Below are positions 4,997 to 12,443 of a DNA stretch of 12,443 nt, piece after piece. Each line of letters starts with the position of its first letter. Position 1 is the stretch's first letter. A program made the translations under genes and the position numbers. The DNA comes from Betaproteobacteria bacterium (GTDB lineage Bacteria; Pseudomonadota; Gammaproteobacteria; Burkholderiales; SG8-39), in the NCBI GenBank assembly GCA_004298295.1, contig SCUH01000313.1, positions 1 to 12,443 on the forward strand. Direction: 5' to 3'. Below the pieces are notes generated by a model. It was given only the letters and a program-made list of their open reading frames with translations. It made no database searches and was not told where the DNA came from.

Positions 4997-7579
4997 GTGC
5001 ACGACCGAATCGCTGAGGCGGGGCATCGGATTAGCGCAATGTCCGCGAACACCGGGAAGTTCGGCACGGCGTCGCAGCTGGACGCGGCGCTGCGCAGGCA
5101 GAAGGCGCTTGCCGATTTCAGCCTGTGCGCTTTGCGCGAGCGCGATCCGGCACGCGTGATCGATCGCGCCGCGGCGCTTGTCGCGGAGGTGCTGGAGGTC
5201 GATTTCGGCACCGTTCTCGAGTTGGAGCCCGACGGCAAGGCGTTGCGCGTCGTCGCCGGGCACAACTGGCCGCCGCATCGCCTCGGAGCGAGGGTCGGCG
5301 CGGGCCCGGATACCCAGGCCGGACACGCACTCGAGCTTTATCGGCAGAGCGGAGCGAACGCTCTGGAGGCGCCGCGGCCCGTGGCGATCGAGGACCTGGC
5401 GGCCGACGGACGCTTTGCCAACACCTTCCGCGTGCGCGAGTTTGGGGTGGTGAGCGCAGTCTGCGTAGTCATTCCTGCCCGGGAACGCCCCTTCGGAACG
5501 CTCACGGCGCACTCCCGCACGCGGCGACGATTCGAGCCGTTCGAAACCGAGTTCATGCAGGCAGTGGCGAATGTTCTTTCGGCAGCGCTCGAGCGTTGCC
5601 GCGCGCACACGGCTCTCCGGGAGAGCGAGGCTCGATTCCGCAGCCTCGGCGCGCAGTCCTCGGACTGGTATTGGGAGCAGGACGCCGAGTTGCGCTTCAG
5701 TTCCGTGTCGACGGAGTTCTTCCGCAAATCGGGCATGCGGAGGGAGGACGTCCTCGGCAAGCGCCGCTGGGAGCTCTCGGGGGTGTCGCCCCTCGGCGCG
5801 CGATGGGAGGCGCATCGCGCAGCGCTGGAGAAGCGCCTGCCGTTCCGCAATTTCGAATTCCGGCGCACCGGTGCCGAAGGAACCGCGCATTACCAGTCGA
5901 TCAGCGGCGAGCCGATATTCGACGCCGAAGGGCGCTTCACCGGGTACCGCGGCACCGGTCTCGACATCACCGAGCGCCGCCGCGCCGAGCAGGAGCTGCG
6001 CGCACGGGCGGAAAGCGACCGGGCGCTGATCGAGCTCGGGCTGCTCGGGCTGCGCGAGCAGAACGCGGGCGCGCTCCTCGAGCGCACGGTGCAGATCGTC
6101 GCGCGAGCGCTCGAAGTCGAGCTCGTGAAGGTGCTGAAACTGTTGCCCGACGGCTCGGGGTTGCGGCTTGTTGCCGGTGTGGGCTGGAATCCGGGTACAG
6201 TGGGTCGTGCCGTTGTCGACGCCGGCCTGGGCTCGCAGGCGGGATACGCGATTCGCGAGCACGAGCTCGCGGAGCAACGTCTTGGCGCCGGCTTTGCGCC
6301 GGTCATCGTGACCGACCTCTCGACGGAAGAACGGTTTTCGGGGCCGACGCTTCTGGCGGAGCACGGTGTGGTGAGCGGCGTGGCCGTCGTCATCCCCGGG
6401 AATGAGCGCACTTGGGGCGTACTGGGGGCGCACTCGCGGGCGCCGCGTTGCTTCGAGCGCCGCGAAGCGGAGTTTCTGCAGGCGGCGGCCAATCTGCTCT
6501 CGGCTGCGCTCGAGCGCTGCCGCGCGCACGCGGCCCTGCGCGAGAACCGCCGGCTCCTTGCGAGGGCGCAGGAAATCGCCGGCCTGGGCTATTGGGAGTA
6601 CGACCTCGCGCTGGGAGTCGCCAGAGGATCCCGCGGGCTGCGCCGGATGCTCGGAGTGCCGAGCGATCTGCCTCCGCAGACTCCGCAGTGGAGCCTGGAC
6701 ATGATCCTTCCGGAGGATCGTGAACGCGTTCTCGCGGTGATGAAACATTCCATCGAGGAGGGTTCGAGCTACGAGCTCGAAACGCGCGTCGCAACCCAGG
6801 GCGGCGCGCAAAGGATCATGTTCATTGCCGGCGAGGCAGTGAAAAACGATGCCGGGCGGGTCACCAAGCTCATCGGTACCTGCCTGGATGTCACCGAGCA
6901 GCGGCGCCGCGAGGACGCCTTATGCGACGCGGCCGATCAGCTTCAGGCGCTCTCCCGGCGCCTGGTCGAAGTCCAGGAAACCGAGCGCCGGCGGCTGGCC
7001 GCCGACCTGCACGACCGCGTCGGCCAGAACCTGACCGCGCTCGGGATCAACCTCGACATCCTCGCCAGCAGGATGAACGCGCGCGACGCGGACGCGGCGC
7101 ATCGGCTGCGGGATTCGCTCGCCCTGCTGGATCAGACCGCGCTTTGCATCGAAGGCGTGCTCGACGATCTGCGGCCGCCGATGCTCGACGATCTGGGCCT
7201 CGGACCGGCCATGCGCTGGGTCGCGGAAGAATTCACCAAGCGGACCGTGATACCGACGCGCCTGCAGGTGCAGGGAACGGAAAGGCGGACCGGCCGCCTG
7301 AACGAGATCGCGCTGCTTCGCATCGTGCAGGAGGCGCTCAACAACGTCGCGAAGCACGCGCGCGCCAGCGAGGTCACGATTACCTTGAGCTGGCAGTCCG
7401 ACGGCGTGCGCGTCGAAGTCGCCGATGATGGTGCGGGAATCGGGCGCGACGGATCCCCTGGCCGAAGGGGGTTCGGACTGATCACGATGCGGGAGCGGAT
7501 TCAGGCGGCCGGGGGCCTGCTCGATGTGCAGAGCGTGCCCGGAAAGGGGACCCGGGTGCGCGCGCTGGTTCCCGGCTGA
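4997..7579 (+). CDS. GAF-PAS-GAF-PAS sensor histidine kinase (NarX/DegS-type core)
   Basis: An 860-residue protein without transmembrane segments, so probably cytosolic. Domains in order: GAF (about 36-205), PAS with PAC end at LDITERRR (about 210-328), second GAF (about 343-512), second PAS ending at LDVTEQRR (about 518-636), HisKA_3 dimerisation region with phospho-acceptor H672 in RRRLAADLHDRVGQ, and HATPase with N782/N783 in the N box, DDGAGIG at 810-816 and GFGLITMRER from 825. This core is that of kinases paired with NarL/FixJ regulators, and such a regulator follows 4 nt downstream. The ligands of the GAF and PAS domains cannot be read. The start is uncertain: GTG 4997 or in-frame ATG 5039 (15th codon); the first GAF lies behind both. 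Confidence 0.92.
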   Translation: MHDRIAEAGHRISAMSANTGKFGTASQLDAALRRQKALADFSLCALRERDPARVIDRAAALVAEVLEVDFGTVLELEPDGKALRVVAGHNWPPHRLGARVGAGPDTQAGHALELYRQSGANALEAPRPVAIEDLAADGRFANTFRVREFGVVSAVCVVIPARERPFGTLTAHSRTRRRFEPFETEFMQAVANVLSAALERCRAHTALRESEARFRSLGAQSSDWYWEQDAELRFSSVSTEFFRKSGMRREDVLGKRRWELSGVSPLGARWEAHRAALEKRLPFRNFEFRRTGAEGTAHYQSISGEPIFDAEGRFTGYRGTGLDITERRRAEQELRARAESDRALIELGLLGLREQNAGALLERTVQIVARALEVELVKVLKLLPDGSGLRLVAGVGWNPGTVGRAVVDAGLGSQAGYAIREHELAEQRLGAGFAPVIVTDLSTEERFSGPTLLAEHGVVSGVAVVIPGNERTWGVLGAHSRAPRCFERREAEFLQAAANLLSAALERCRAHAALRENRRLLARAQEIAGLGYWEYDLALGVARGSRGLRRMLGVPSDLPPQTPQWSLDMILPEDRERVLAVMKHSIEEGSSYELETRVATQGGAQRIMFIAGEAVKNDAGRVTKLIGTCLDVTEQRRREDALCDAADQLQALSRRLVEVQETERRRLAADLHDRVGQNLTALGINLDILASRMNARDADAAHRLRDSLALLDQTALCIEGVLDDLRPPMLDDLGLGPAMRWVAEEFTKRTVIPTRLQVQGTERRTGRLNEIALLRIVQEALNNVAKHARASEVTITLSWQSDGVRVEVADDGAGIGRDGSPGRRGFGLITMRERIQAAGGLLDVQSVPGKGTRVRALVPG

Positions 7580-7583
7580 AGCC

Positions 7584-8228
7584 ATGCCCGTGAGGATCCT
7601 GATCGCGGACGACCATGCCGTCGTGGCGGAGGGGCTGCAACACGTCGTCGCCGCCGATCCCGCCTTCGAGGTCGTCGGCAGGGCGGGCGACGGCCGGGAG
7701 GCGGTGTCGCGCGCCATCGAGCTCGAGCCGGACATCGTCGTGATGGACATGGCGATGCCCGAGATGAACGGTATCGAGGCGACGCGCGCGATCCACGATC
7801 GCATTCCCCGCACGCGCGTCATCATGCTGTCGATGTACTCGAACCCGGAGTACGTGTACCGGGCGCTGCAGGCGGGGGCGAGCGGTTTCGTCGTCAAGCG
7901 CAGCGCCGCGCGCGAGCTGGTGGACGCGATTCGCGCGGTGCACGCCGGCCGCCATTATTTCAGCGCCCAGGTCGCCGAGCGCGTCATCGGTCGCTACGTC
8001 GGCACGCCTGCACCGGGAGATCCGCTTCGCCTGCTGAGCGCGCGCGAGCGCGAGGTGCTGCAACTGCTTGCCGAGAGCAAGTCGGTGGCCGATATCGCGG
8101 GCATTCTCCATGTCTCGCCGAAGACCGTGGAGACCTACCGCGCGCGCCTGTACGAAAAACTCGGCCTCCACGATCTGCCGGGACTGGTGCGCTTCGCGAT
8201 CCAGCATGGGGTGACGTCGCTCGAGTAG
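7584..8228 (+). CDS. NarL/FixJ-family response regulator
   Basis: A 214-residue regulator. The receiver domain (about 1-120) has the acidic pair D9/D10 in LIADDHAVVAEGL, phospho-acceptor D55 in VVMDMAMPEMNG, and K105 in GFVVKRSAARELV. The C-terminal LuxR-type helix-turn-helix (about 150-210) reads LSAREREVLQLLAESKSVAD and continues with ILHVSPKTVETYRARLYEKL. It should be phosphorylated by the kinase encoded 4 nt upstream and act as a DNA-binding transcription regulator. ATG 7584 gives the canonical start directly before the first beta strand; the frame is open slightly further upstream, inside the kinase gene. Targets are unknown; the intergenic region just downstream is a candidate. Confidence 0.95.
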   Translation: MPVRILIADDHAVVAEGLQHVVAADPAFEVVGRAGDGREAVSRAIELEPDIVVMDMAMPEMNGIEATRAIHDRIPRTRVIMLSMYSNPEYVYRALQAGASGFVVKRSAARELVDAIRAVHAGRHYFSAQVAERVIGRYVGTPAPGDPLRLLSAREREVLQLLAESKSVADIAGILHVSPKTVETYRARLYEKLGLHDLPGLVRFAIQHGVTSLE

Positions 8229-8255
8229 CCCCGGCTGCGGGTGACCCCGGCCCGA

Positions 8256-8268
8256 CAGGATTTTCCTG
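8256..8268. promoter_or_regulatory. Small inverted repeat in the gap before the receiver gene
   Basis: CAGGA-TTT-TCCTG forms a 5-bp palindrome with a 3-nt centre, in the only sizeable gap of the signalling region (8229-8393, 165 bp). A related half-site, GTAGGGAAA, follows at about 8278-8286. Such short A/T-centred palindromes can be binding sites of NarL/LuxR-type regulators, and the gene just upstream encodes one. I found no convincing sigma-70 promoter in the gap; the best -10-like element is GACAAT at 8316-8321, without a good -35. The regulatory role is inferred and weak. Confidence 0.3.
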
Positions 8269-8393
8269 ACGCAGCTTGTAGGGAAAGCCGGACAGACCTC
8301 CGGCCAGCGCTCGCCGACAATACGGGTGAGCGTCGCGCGCACCGGCGCTCGAGCGCCGCCTGTGCGAGGGCCGTCCTGTCGGAAGAATCCGCT

Positions 8394-8813
8394 TTGGAAA
8401 ATCCCATCGTGTTGGTCGTCGAGGACCACGCCACGCTGCGCGCCACCCTGCGGGACTGGCTGGAAAACACGGTTCCCGGGATTTCGGTGCTGAGCGCGGG
8501 CTCCGTAGAGGAAGCGCTTGACACGGTGGCGCGGGTCGGCGCGGACGTCGTTCTGATGGACATCGGCTTGCCCGGCGTGAACGGTATCGAGGGAACGCGC
8601 CTGTTCCGGGTTCGCGCCCCCGACACCGTGGTGGTGATGCTGTCGATCATCGACGACCGGGCGCATGTGGCCGACGCACTGGAGGCAGGCGCGGTCGCGT
8701 TCGTGTCGAAGCGAACGATGCGCCACGACTTGCTGCCCGCGCTGCACGCGGCGCTGAAGGAGCGGCTCAGCCGGGTGGACGCCCACGTTGAGCGTGGCGG
8801 AGTTCGGCCGTGA
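8394..8813 (+). CDS. Stand-alone receiver-domain protein (CheY-like)
   Basis: A 139-residue single receiver domain with E10/D11 (VLVVEDHATLRATL), phospho-acceptor D56 (VVLMDIGLPGVNG), S84 (VVMLSI) and K106 (AFVSKR). There is no output domain. I place the start at TTG 8394 because a good ribosome binding site, GGAAGA (8381-8386), lies 7 nt before it and the fold starts immediately; no in-frame ATG exists nearer than that. The sequence is closer in style to the NarL-type receiver encoded just upstream (shared NGIE.TR, VMLS, ALxAGAxxFVxKR) than to a flagellar CheY. It overlaps the next gene by 4 nt (GTGA), so it belongs to the chemosensory operon, as phosphate sink, relay or output. Confidence 0.88.
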   Translation: MENPIVLVVEDHATLRATLRDWLENTVPGISVLSAGSVEEALDTVARVGADVVLMDIGLPGVNGIEGTRLFRVRAPDTVVVMLSIIDDRAHVADALEAGAVAFVSKRTMRHDLLPALHAALKERLSRVDAHVERGGVRP

Positions 8814-9268
8814 GCGCCGGCGTGCAGCTGCTCGCGTTCCGCCTCGACGGGCAGCGCTACGGACTGCCGCTCGCGAGCGTCGAGCGGGTGGTGCGCAGCG
8901 TCGAGATCACGCCGCTGCCGAAGGCGCCCGAGATCGTTCTGGGAGTGATCAACGTCCAGGGACGCGTGGTCGCGGTCGTGGACGTGCGCAAGCGCTTTCG
9001 TCTCCCGCAGCGGGAGCCGGCATTGGGCGACTCGCTCGTCATCGCTCGCACGCCGGCCCGCGCGGTTGCGCTCCTCGCGGACACGGTGGCGGGCGTCGTC
9101 GAATGTGCCGAGAACGAAGCCGTGCCGGCGCAGGCGATCGTGCCGGGCCTGGAATACGTGGAGGGCGTGGCGAAATTGGGCGACGGCATGGTCCTGATCC
9201 ACGACCTGGCACGCTTTCTTTCGCTCGACGAGGAACGCCGCCTGGACGGGGTGATTGCCCATGCTTGA
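8810..9268 (+). CDS. cheW: CheW-like coupling protein, short form
   Basis: A 152-residue protein consisting of one CheW domain (about 5-145). Recognisable parts are LLAFRLDGQRYGLPLASVER, ITPLPKAPEIVLGVINVQGR, VVDVRKRFRLP and the closing DGMVLIHDLARFLSLDEE. CheW bridges chemoreceptors and the CheA kinase. GTG 8810 overlaps the stop of the receiver gene (GTGA), and its own end overlaps cheR by 8 nt, so translation is likely coupled. A second, longer CheW lies downstream of cheR; one of each kind around a CheR-TPR recalls WspB and WspD. Confidence 0.93.
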   Translation: MSAGVQLLAFRLDGQRYGLPLASVERVVRSVEITPLPKAPEIVLGVINVQGRVVAVVDVRKRFRLPQREPALGDSLVIARTPARAVALLADTVAGVVECAENEAVPAQAIVPGLEYVEGVAKLGDGMVLIHDLARFLSLDEERRLDGVIAHA

Positions 9269-10769
9269 GCAATGCGACCGGCGCCCGCCCGCCGACTCCC
9301 TGATCGCCGAGTTCAGCCGGTACCTGTCGTGCCGAACGGGTCTGCACTTCCCTCCCGAGCGCCGCGCTGACCTCGAGCGTGGGCTCGCCGCGGCGGCGCG
9401 CGAACTCGGATTCACGGACACCGAGTCGTGCATCCGGTCGCTGCTCGCCTCGACATTCGCCCGGCCTCAGCTCGAGACGCTGGCGAGCCACCTGACGGTG
9501 GGGGAAACCTACTTCTTTCGCGAGCGACGCAGCTTCGAGTGTCTCGAAGCGCACGTCCTTCCGGCGCTCATCCGGTCCCGCCGCGCGGGCGAGCGTCGGC
9601 TGCGAATCTGGAGCGCGGGCTGCGCGACGGGCGAGGAGCCCTACTCGATCGCGATGGCGTTGGCGCGGGCGATACCGGATTTGCGCGACTGGCACGTCTC
9701 GATTCTCGCAACGGACATCAATTCGCGGGCGCTGCGCAAGGCGTCGCTGGGCATCTACGGCGACTGGTCGTTCCGCGACACGCCTGCCGGCATCCGGGAA
9801 ACGTTCTTCGCCAGGACGAAGGACGGACGCTTCGCGATCGCCGAGCGAATCCGCTCGATGGTCAGCTTCGGGTATCTCAACCTGGCGGAGGACAGCTACC
9901 CGTCGGTGGAAAACGCCACCAACGCGATGGACATCGTCTTCTGCCGCAATGTGCTGATGTACTTCGACCCGGCGCACGGCAGGAAGGCGCTGGAGAAACT
10001 GGGCCGGTCGCTGATGAACGACGGCTGGCTATTCGTCAACCCGGTCGAGATGCCGCAAGCCGCGCTGCCGCAGCTCGTGACCGTCAATCTGGCCGGGACG
10101 ATCGCGTACCGAAAGGCCGCAAGGGCCGCGCTGGCCGAGTCGGAACCTGCCGCAATGCCCGCGTGGCTGTCGGGCACAACCGTGGCGTCGCAAGCGCGGG
10201 CCAATGTTGCAGCCCCGACCGAACCGCAGCAGACGCAGCCGCAGCGAGGGCAACTTACGGTCTCCGCGCCGACGCCTTATCAGCAAGCCGCGGCCCTGTA
10301 CGCGCTTGGACGCTACCCGGAGGCGGCCGAGACCCTGCGACAAGCGCTGGCACAGGATCCGGGCGATGCCGGGTCGATGGCGCTGCTGGCGAGGTCCTGC
10401 GCCAACCAGGGCGATCTCGCCGAGGCGGCGAAATGGTGCAAGCAGGCGGTCGCCGCGGACAAGCTCAATCCGGGCTGGCACTACCTGCTGGCGACGATCG
10501 TCCAGGAGCAGGACGCGGCGGAAGAAGCGGTGGCGGCACTTCGGCGCGCGCTCTATCTCGACCAGGATTACGCGCTCGCACACTTCGCGCTCGGCAATCT
10601 GTTCCGCCGCCAGGGCAGGCGCATGGACTCCGAGCGGCACTACCGCAACGCGCTTGCGGTCCTCGGCGGATGCGCGCGCGAGCAGGTGCTGCCTGAATCG
10701 GAAGGCCTCACCGCCGGAAGGCTCGCCGAGATCATCCGCTCGTCCCTGTCGAGCGAGGCATCCGCATGA
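9261..10769 (+). CDS. cheR: CheR-type chemoreceptor methyltransferase with C-terminal TPRs
   Basis: A 502-residue protein. An N-terminal CheR all-alpha domain (about 10-70) is followed by an SAM-dependent methyltransferase domain (about 80-285) with SAGCATGEEPYS (S118-S129), the acidic SAM-binding D152 in ATDIN, and VFCRNVLMYFDP (N230-F235). A low-complexity Ala/Gln/Pro linker leads to tetratricopeptide repeats (about 340-470: YALGRYPEAAETLRQAL, LAEAAKWCKQAV, AEEAVAALRRAL and more). It should methylate glutamates of the chemoreceptor at 11426. CheR with TPRs occurs in Wsp-type systems (WspC) and other non-flagellar arrays; TPRs suggest protein-protein regulation. ATG 9261, inside cheW, has GGGGTG 8 nt upstream; a TTG two codons earlier is less likely. 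Confidence 0.94.
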   Translation: MLEQCDRRPPADSLIAEFSRYLSCRTGLHFPPERRADLERGLAAAARELGFTDTESCIRSLLASTFARPQLETLASHLTVGETYFFRERRSFECLEAHVLPALIRSRRAGERRLRIWSAGCATGEEPYSIAMALARAIPDLRDWHVSILATDINSRALRKASLGIYGDWSFRDTPAGIRETFFARTKDGRFAIAERIRSMVSFGYLNLAEDSYPSVENATNAMDIVFCRNVLMYFDPAHGRKALEKLGRSLMNDGWLFVNPVEMPQAALPQLVTVNLAGTIAYRKAARAALAESEPAAMPAWLSGTTVASQARANVAAPTEPQQTQPQRGQLTVSAPTPYQQAAALYALGRYPEAAETLRQALAQDPGDAGSMALLARSCANQGDLAEAAKWCKQAVAADKLNPGWHYLLATIVQEQDAAEEAVAALRRALYLDQDYALAHFALGNLFRRQGRRMDSERHYRNALAVLGGCAREQVLPESEGLTAGRLAEIIRSSLSSEASA

Positions 10770-11404
10770 ACGCCGGCAAGGTCAGCCCTGGTGCCAAAGG
10801 CGCGAGCGCCACCGATTGGCGCGCGATCCACGGCCGCCTGGAAGCGGCGCGCGAAGCGACCGAGCGCGGCTGGCTGCCGGGATCCGAGGAGACGAAGAGG
10901 ATCCTGCGGGCGCGGGCCCGGGCGCTCGCACGGGAGCCGCAACCGGAACTCGAAGCGGCGGACAGCATCGAAGTGATCGAGTTCGTCGTCGCGCAGGAGA
11001 AGTACGCCTTCGAATCGGCGCACGTGCGCGAGATCTATCCGCTGCACGAACTCACGCCGTTGCCGTGCACGCCGCCGTTCGTGCTGGGCATCGTCAACGT
11101 CCGGGGACAGATCCTCTCGGTCATCGACATCAAGAAATTCTTCGACCTTCCGCAGAAAGGCCTGACCGACCTCAACAAGGTCATCGTCCTGCGCTCGGAA
11201 TCGATGGAGTTCGGCGTCCTCACGGACCTGATCGCCGGCACACGGGTCGTACCCGTGCGCGAGCTGAAGCCGTCACTTCCCACGCTCACGGGAATCCGCG
11301 AAGAGTACCTGCGCGGCGTAACGGCGGACCGCACGGTGGTCCTCGATGCCGCAAAACTTCTGTCCGACCCGAAGATCGTAGTGCACGAGCACGTTGCGAC
11401 ATAA
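10766..11404 (+). CDS. cheW: CheW-like coupling protein with N-terminal extension
   Basis: A 212-residue protein. The first 65 or so residues form an Arg/Ala/Glu-rich, probably helical extension (ATDWRAIHGRLEAAREATER and RAILR-like repeats up to ALAREP). The CheW domain follows at about 68-205: IEVIEFVVAQEKYAFESAHV, LTPLPCTPPFVLGIVNVRGQ, SVIDIKKFFDLP and VVLDAAKLLSD. Extended CheWs of this kind accompany TPR-type CheR proteins in alternative chemosensory clusters (compare WspD). ATG 10766 overlaps the cheR stop (ATGA), so translation is coupled. The extension may select a particular receptor or kinase; that is inference. Confidence 0.92.
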   Translation: MNAGKVSPGAKGASATDWRAIHGRLEAAREATERGWLPGSEETKRILRARARALAREPQPELEAADSIEVIEFVVAQEKYAFESAHVREIYPLHELTPLPCTPPFVLGIVNVRGQILSVIDIKKFFDLPQKGLTDLNKVIVLRSESMEFGVLTDLIAGTRVVPVRELKPSLPTLTGIREEYLRGVTADRTVVLDAAKLLSDPKIVVHEHVAT

Positions 11405-11425
11405 GCCAATGTGAAGGAGCGACAC

Positions 11426-12443
11426 ATGCGGTGGTTTCTTGATCTGTCGACGCGCGGCAAGCTGTTCGTCGGGTTCGGGGCGATGACCGTCTTTCTCGCG
11501 ATCGTCATCGCCACCGCGTACCTCGGCATCACGGCGATCCAGGAGTCCGAGAAAAGGCTCTATGAGAAAGACTTCGCCAACGAGCGCGATGTGCTGGCGC
11601 TGCGCGTCAACTACAACGGAATGCGGTTACTGATGCTTGAGGCACAACTGTTGAGCAACCGCGCCGAGCAGGATCCCCTGCTGGCGGAAGCCGCGGATCG
11701 CTCGAAACGGATTGACCGGATCATCCGCGGCCTCTTGGATCGGGGGAAGAACGATCCCAAGCGGCTGCCGCAGTTGGAGGAGTTGAAATCGGTCTGGCAG
11801 GCATTCGCCCAAACCAAGGATGCCGACATCATCCCCTTGATTCTCGCCGGCAAGACCGCCGAATCGCGGGAACTCGCGGTCGGCGTGCAGCAGGGGCGGG
11901 CGCAGAAGATTCGCGACATTGCCGAGGAATTGGGCAAGGCGTCGGAGGACGACGCGCGCCTCGCCGTGGACCACGCCGAGCTGCAGGCCAATGAGTCAAT
12001 TCGCATATTTCTGTTCGTGGGGATCGCGGCGCTGGTCATCGGGGTCGTATTGACGCAGTTGATGGCGCGGGTGATGGCGGGACCGTTGCGCATTCTGTCG
12101 GGCGTTGCCGACCGCATTGCTTCGGGCGATCTTACGGCCGACGTCCCTCAGGTCGAGCGCGCCGACGAAGTGGGCGCGCTCATGCGTGCGTTCGGCGTGA
12201 TGCTTGACAAGCTGCGCCGGGTGACGCGAGAGATTACCGAAGGGGTGAACGTGCTGGCGTCGTCGTCGAGCGAGATCACGGCCTCGACGGCACAGGTGGC
12301 CTCGGGCTCGGCGGAGACGGCCGCGGCGGTGAGCGAGACCACCTCGACGGTGGAGGAGGTGAAGCAGACGGCGCAGGTTGCCGCGCAGAAGGCGAAGTAC
12401 GTGTCCGAGGCCGCGCAGAAGACGGCGCAGATCTCGCAGTCGG
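11426..12443 (+). CDS. Methyl-accepting chemotaxis protein (partial, runs off the end)
   Basis: The first 339 codons are present. An N-terminal helix (about 11-33, GKLFVGFGAMTVFLAIVIAT) and a second helix (about 194-217, IRIFLFVGIAALVIGVVLTQ) bracket a periplasmic domain of about 160 mostly helical residues, consistent with a four-helix-bundle sensor. A HAMP domain (about 216-268, GPLRILSGVADRIASGDLTA) follows. From about 270 the Ser/Thr/Ala/Glu-rich coiled coil of the signalling domain begins; the hairpin tip and any C-terminal CheR-tether lie beyond the window. ATG 11426 has an ideal ribosome binding site (AAGGAG, 11414-11419, spacing 6), the strongest in the cluster, so the receptor may be made in larger amounts. 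The ligand is unknown. Confidence 0.95.
   Translation, partial: MRWFLDLSTRGKLFVGFGAMTVFLAIVIATAYLGITAIQESEKRLYEKDFANERDVLALRVNYNGMRLLMLEAQLLSNRAEQDPLLAEAADRSKRIDRIIRGLLDRGKNDPKRLPQLEELKSVWQAFAQTKDADIIPLILAGKTAESRELAVGVQQGRAQKIRDIAEELGKASEDDARLAVDHAELQANESIRIFLFVGIAALVIGVVLTQLMARVMAGPLRILSGVADRIASGDLTADVPQVERADEVGALMRAFGVMLDKLRRVTREITEGVNVLASSSSEITASTAQVASGSAETAAAVSETTSTVEEVKQTAQVAAQKAKYVSEAAQKTAQISQS

Noticed and set aside
4163..5265. Longer version of VapC starting near 5265
   Set aside because: The extra N-terminal part would cover the antitoxin gene, its promoter and the start of the kinase gene; the PIN fold begins exactly at ATG 4572.
4916..6811. Long open frame of 631 codons on the reverse strand opposite the histidine kinase
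   Set aside because: It is Arg/Ala/Pro-rich with no recognisable domain and lies wholly opposite a kinase with clear motifs; long antisense frames are common at this GC content.
7482..8786. Open frame of 434 codons on the reverse strand opposite the regulator and receiver genes
   Set aside because: It spans two real genes and the gap between them, and shows no domain pattern.

Overview
The window is GC-rich, densely coded DNA that looks like a chromosomal segment of a betaproteobacterium. The evidence is the gene order of the first third: DUF2970 protein, cytochrome c oxidase subunit III, a reverse-strand twin-transmembrane DUF2909 protein, SURF1, a membrane-anchored Sco-like protein, heme O synthase, then Sco. 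This is the familiar betaproteobacterial layout behind the aa3-type oxidase genes. No genus can be named from the sequence alone.

Region 1 (1-4142) is the distal part of a cytochrome oxidase structural and assembly operon. It supplies subunit III, heme A pathway and assembly factors (CtaB, SURF1) and copper delivery (lipoprotein Sco, plus a Sco-like partner that lacks the usual copper-ligand His). Two junctions are 23-nt overlaps with non-ATG starts (GTG at 2077, TTG at 3555). One small gene (DUF2909) runs antisense between ctaE and SURF1.

Region 2 (4143-4996) is a reverse-strand type II toxin-antitoxin pair: a Phd/YefM-like antitoxin followed by a VapC/PIN toxin. It has a recognisable promoter with paired TGTACA sites. 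Behind it lies a 63-bp remnant of a sco gene that has lost an internal segment, so the toxin-antitoxin module sits between the intact sco gene and a sco scrap. A perfect 10-bp GC-rich hairpin borders the scrap.

Region 3 (4997-8228) is a two-component pair: a soluble 860-residue histidine kinase with duplicated GAF-PAS modules, and a NarL-type response regulator 4 nt behind it.

Region 4 (8394-12443, running off the end) is a chemosensory cluster: stand-alone receiver, short CheW, CheR with C-terminal TPRs, CheW with an N-terminal extension, and a methyl-accepting chemoreceptor. The first four genes overlap one another by 4-8 nt. The pairing of two different CheWs around a CheR-TPR resembles Wsp-type or other 'alternative cellular function' arrays more than a flagellar che operon. 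No CheA, CheB or output enzyme is in view; they would be expected downstream.

No stretch over 300 bases lacks a gene. The largest gap is 8229-8393 (165 bp), which contains a small inverted repeat. I see no tRNA, rRNA, CRISPR array, insertion sequence or phage gene.
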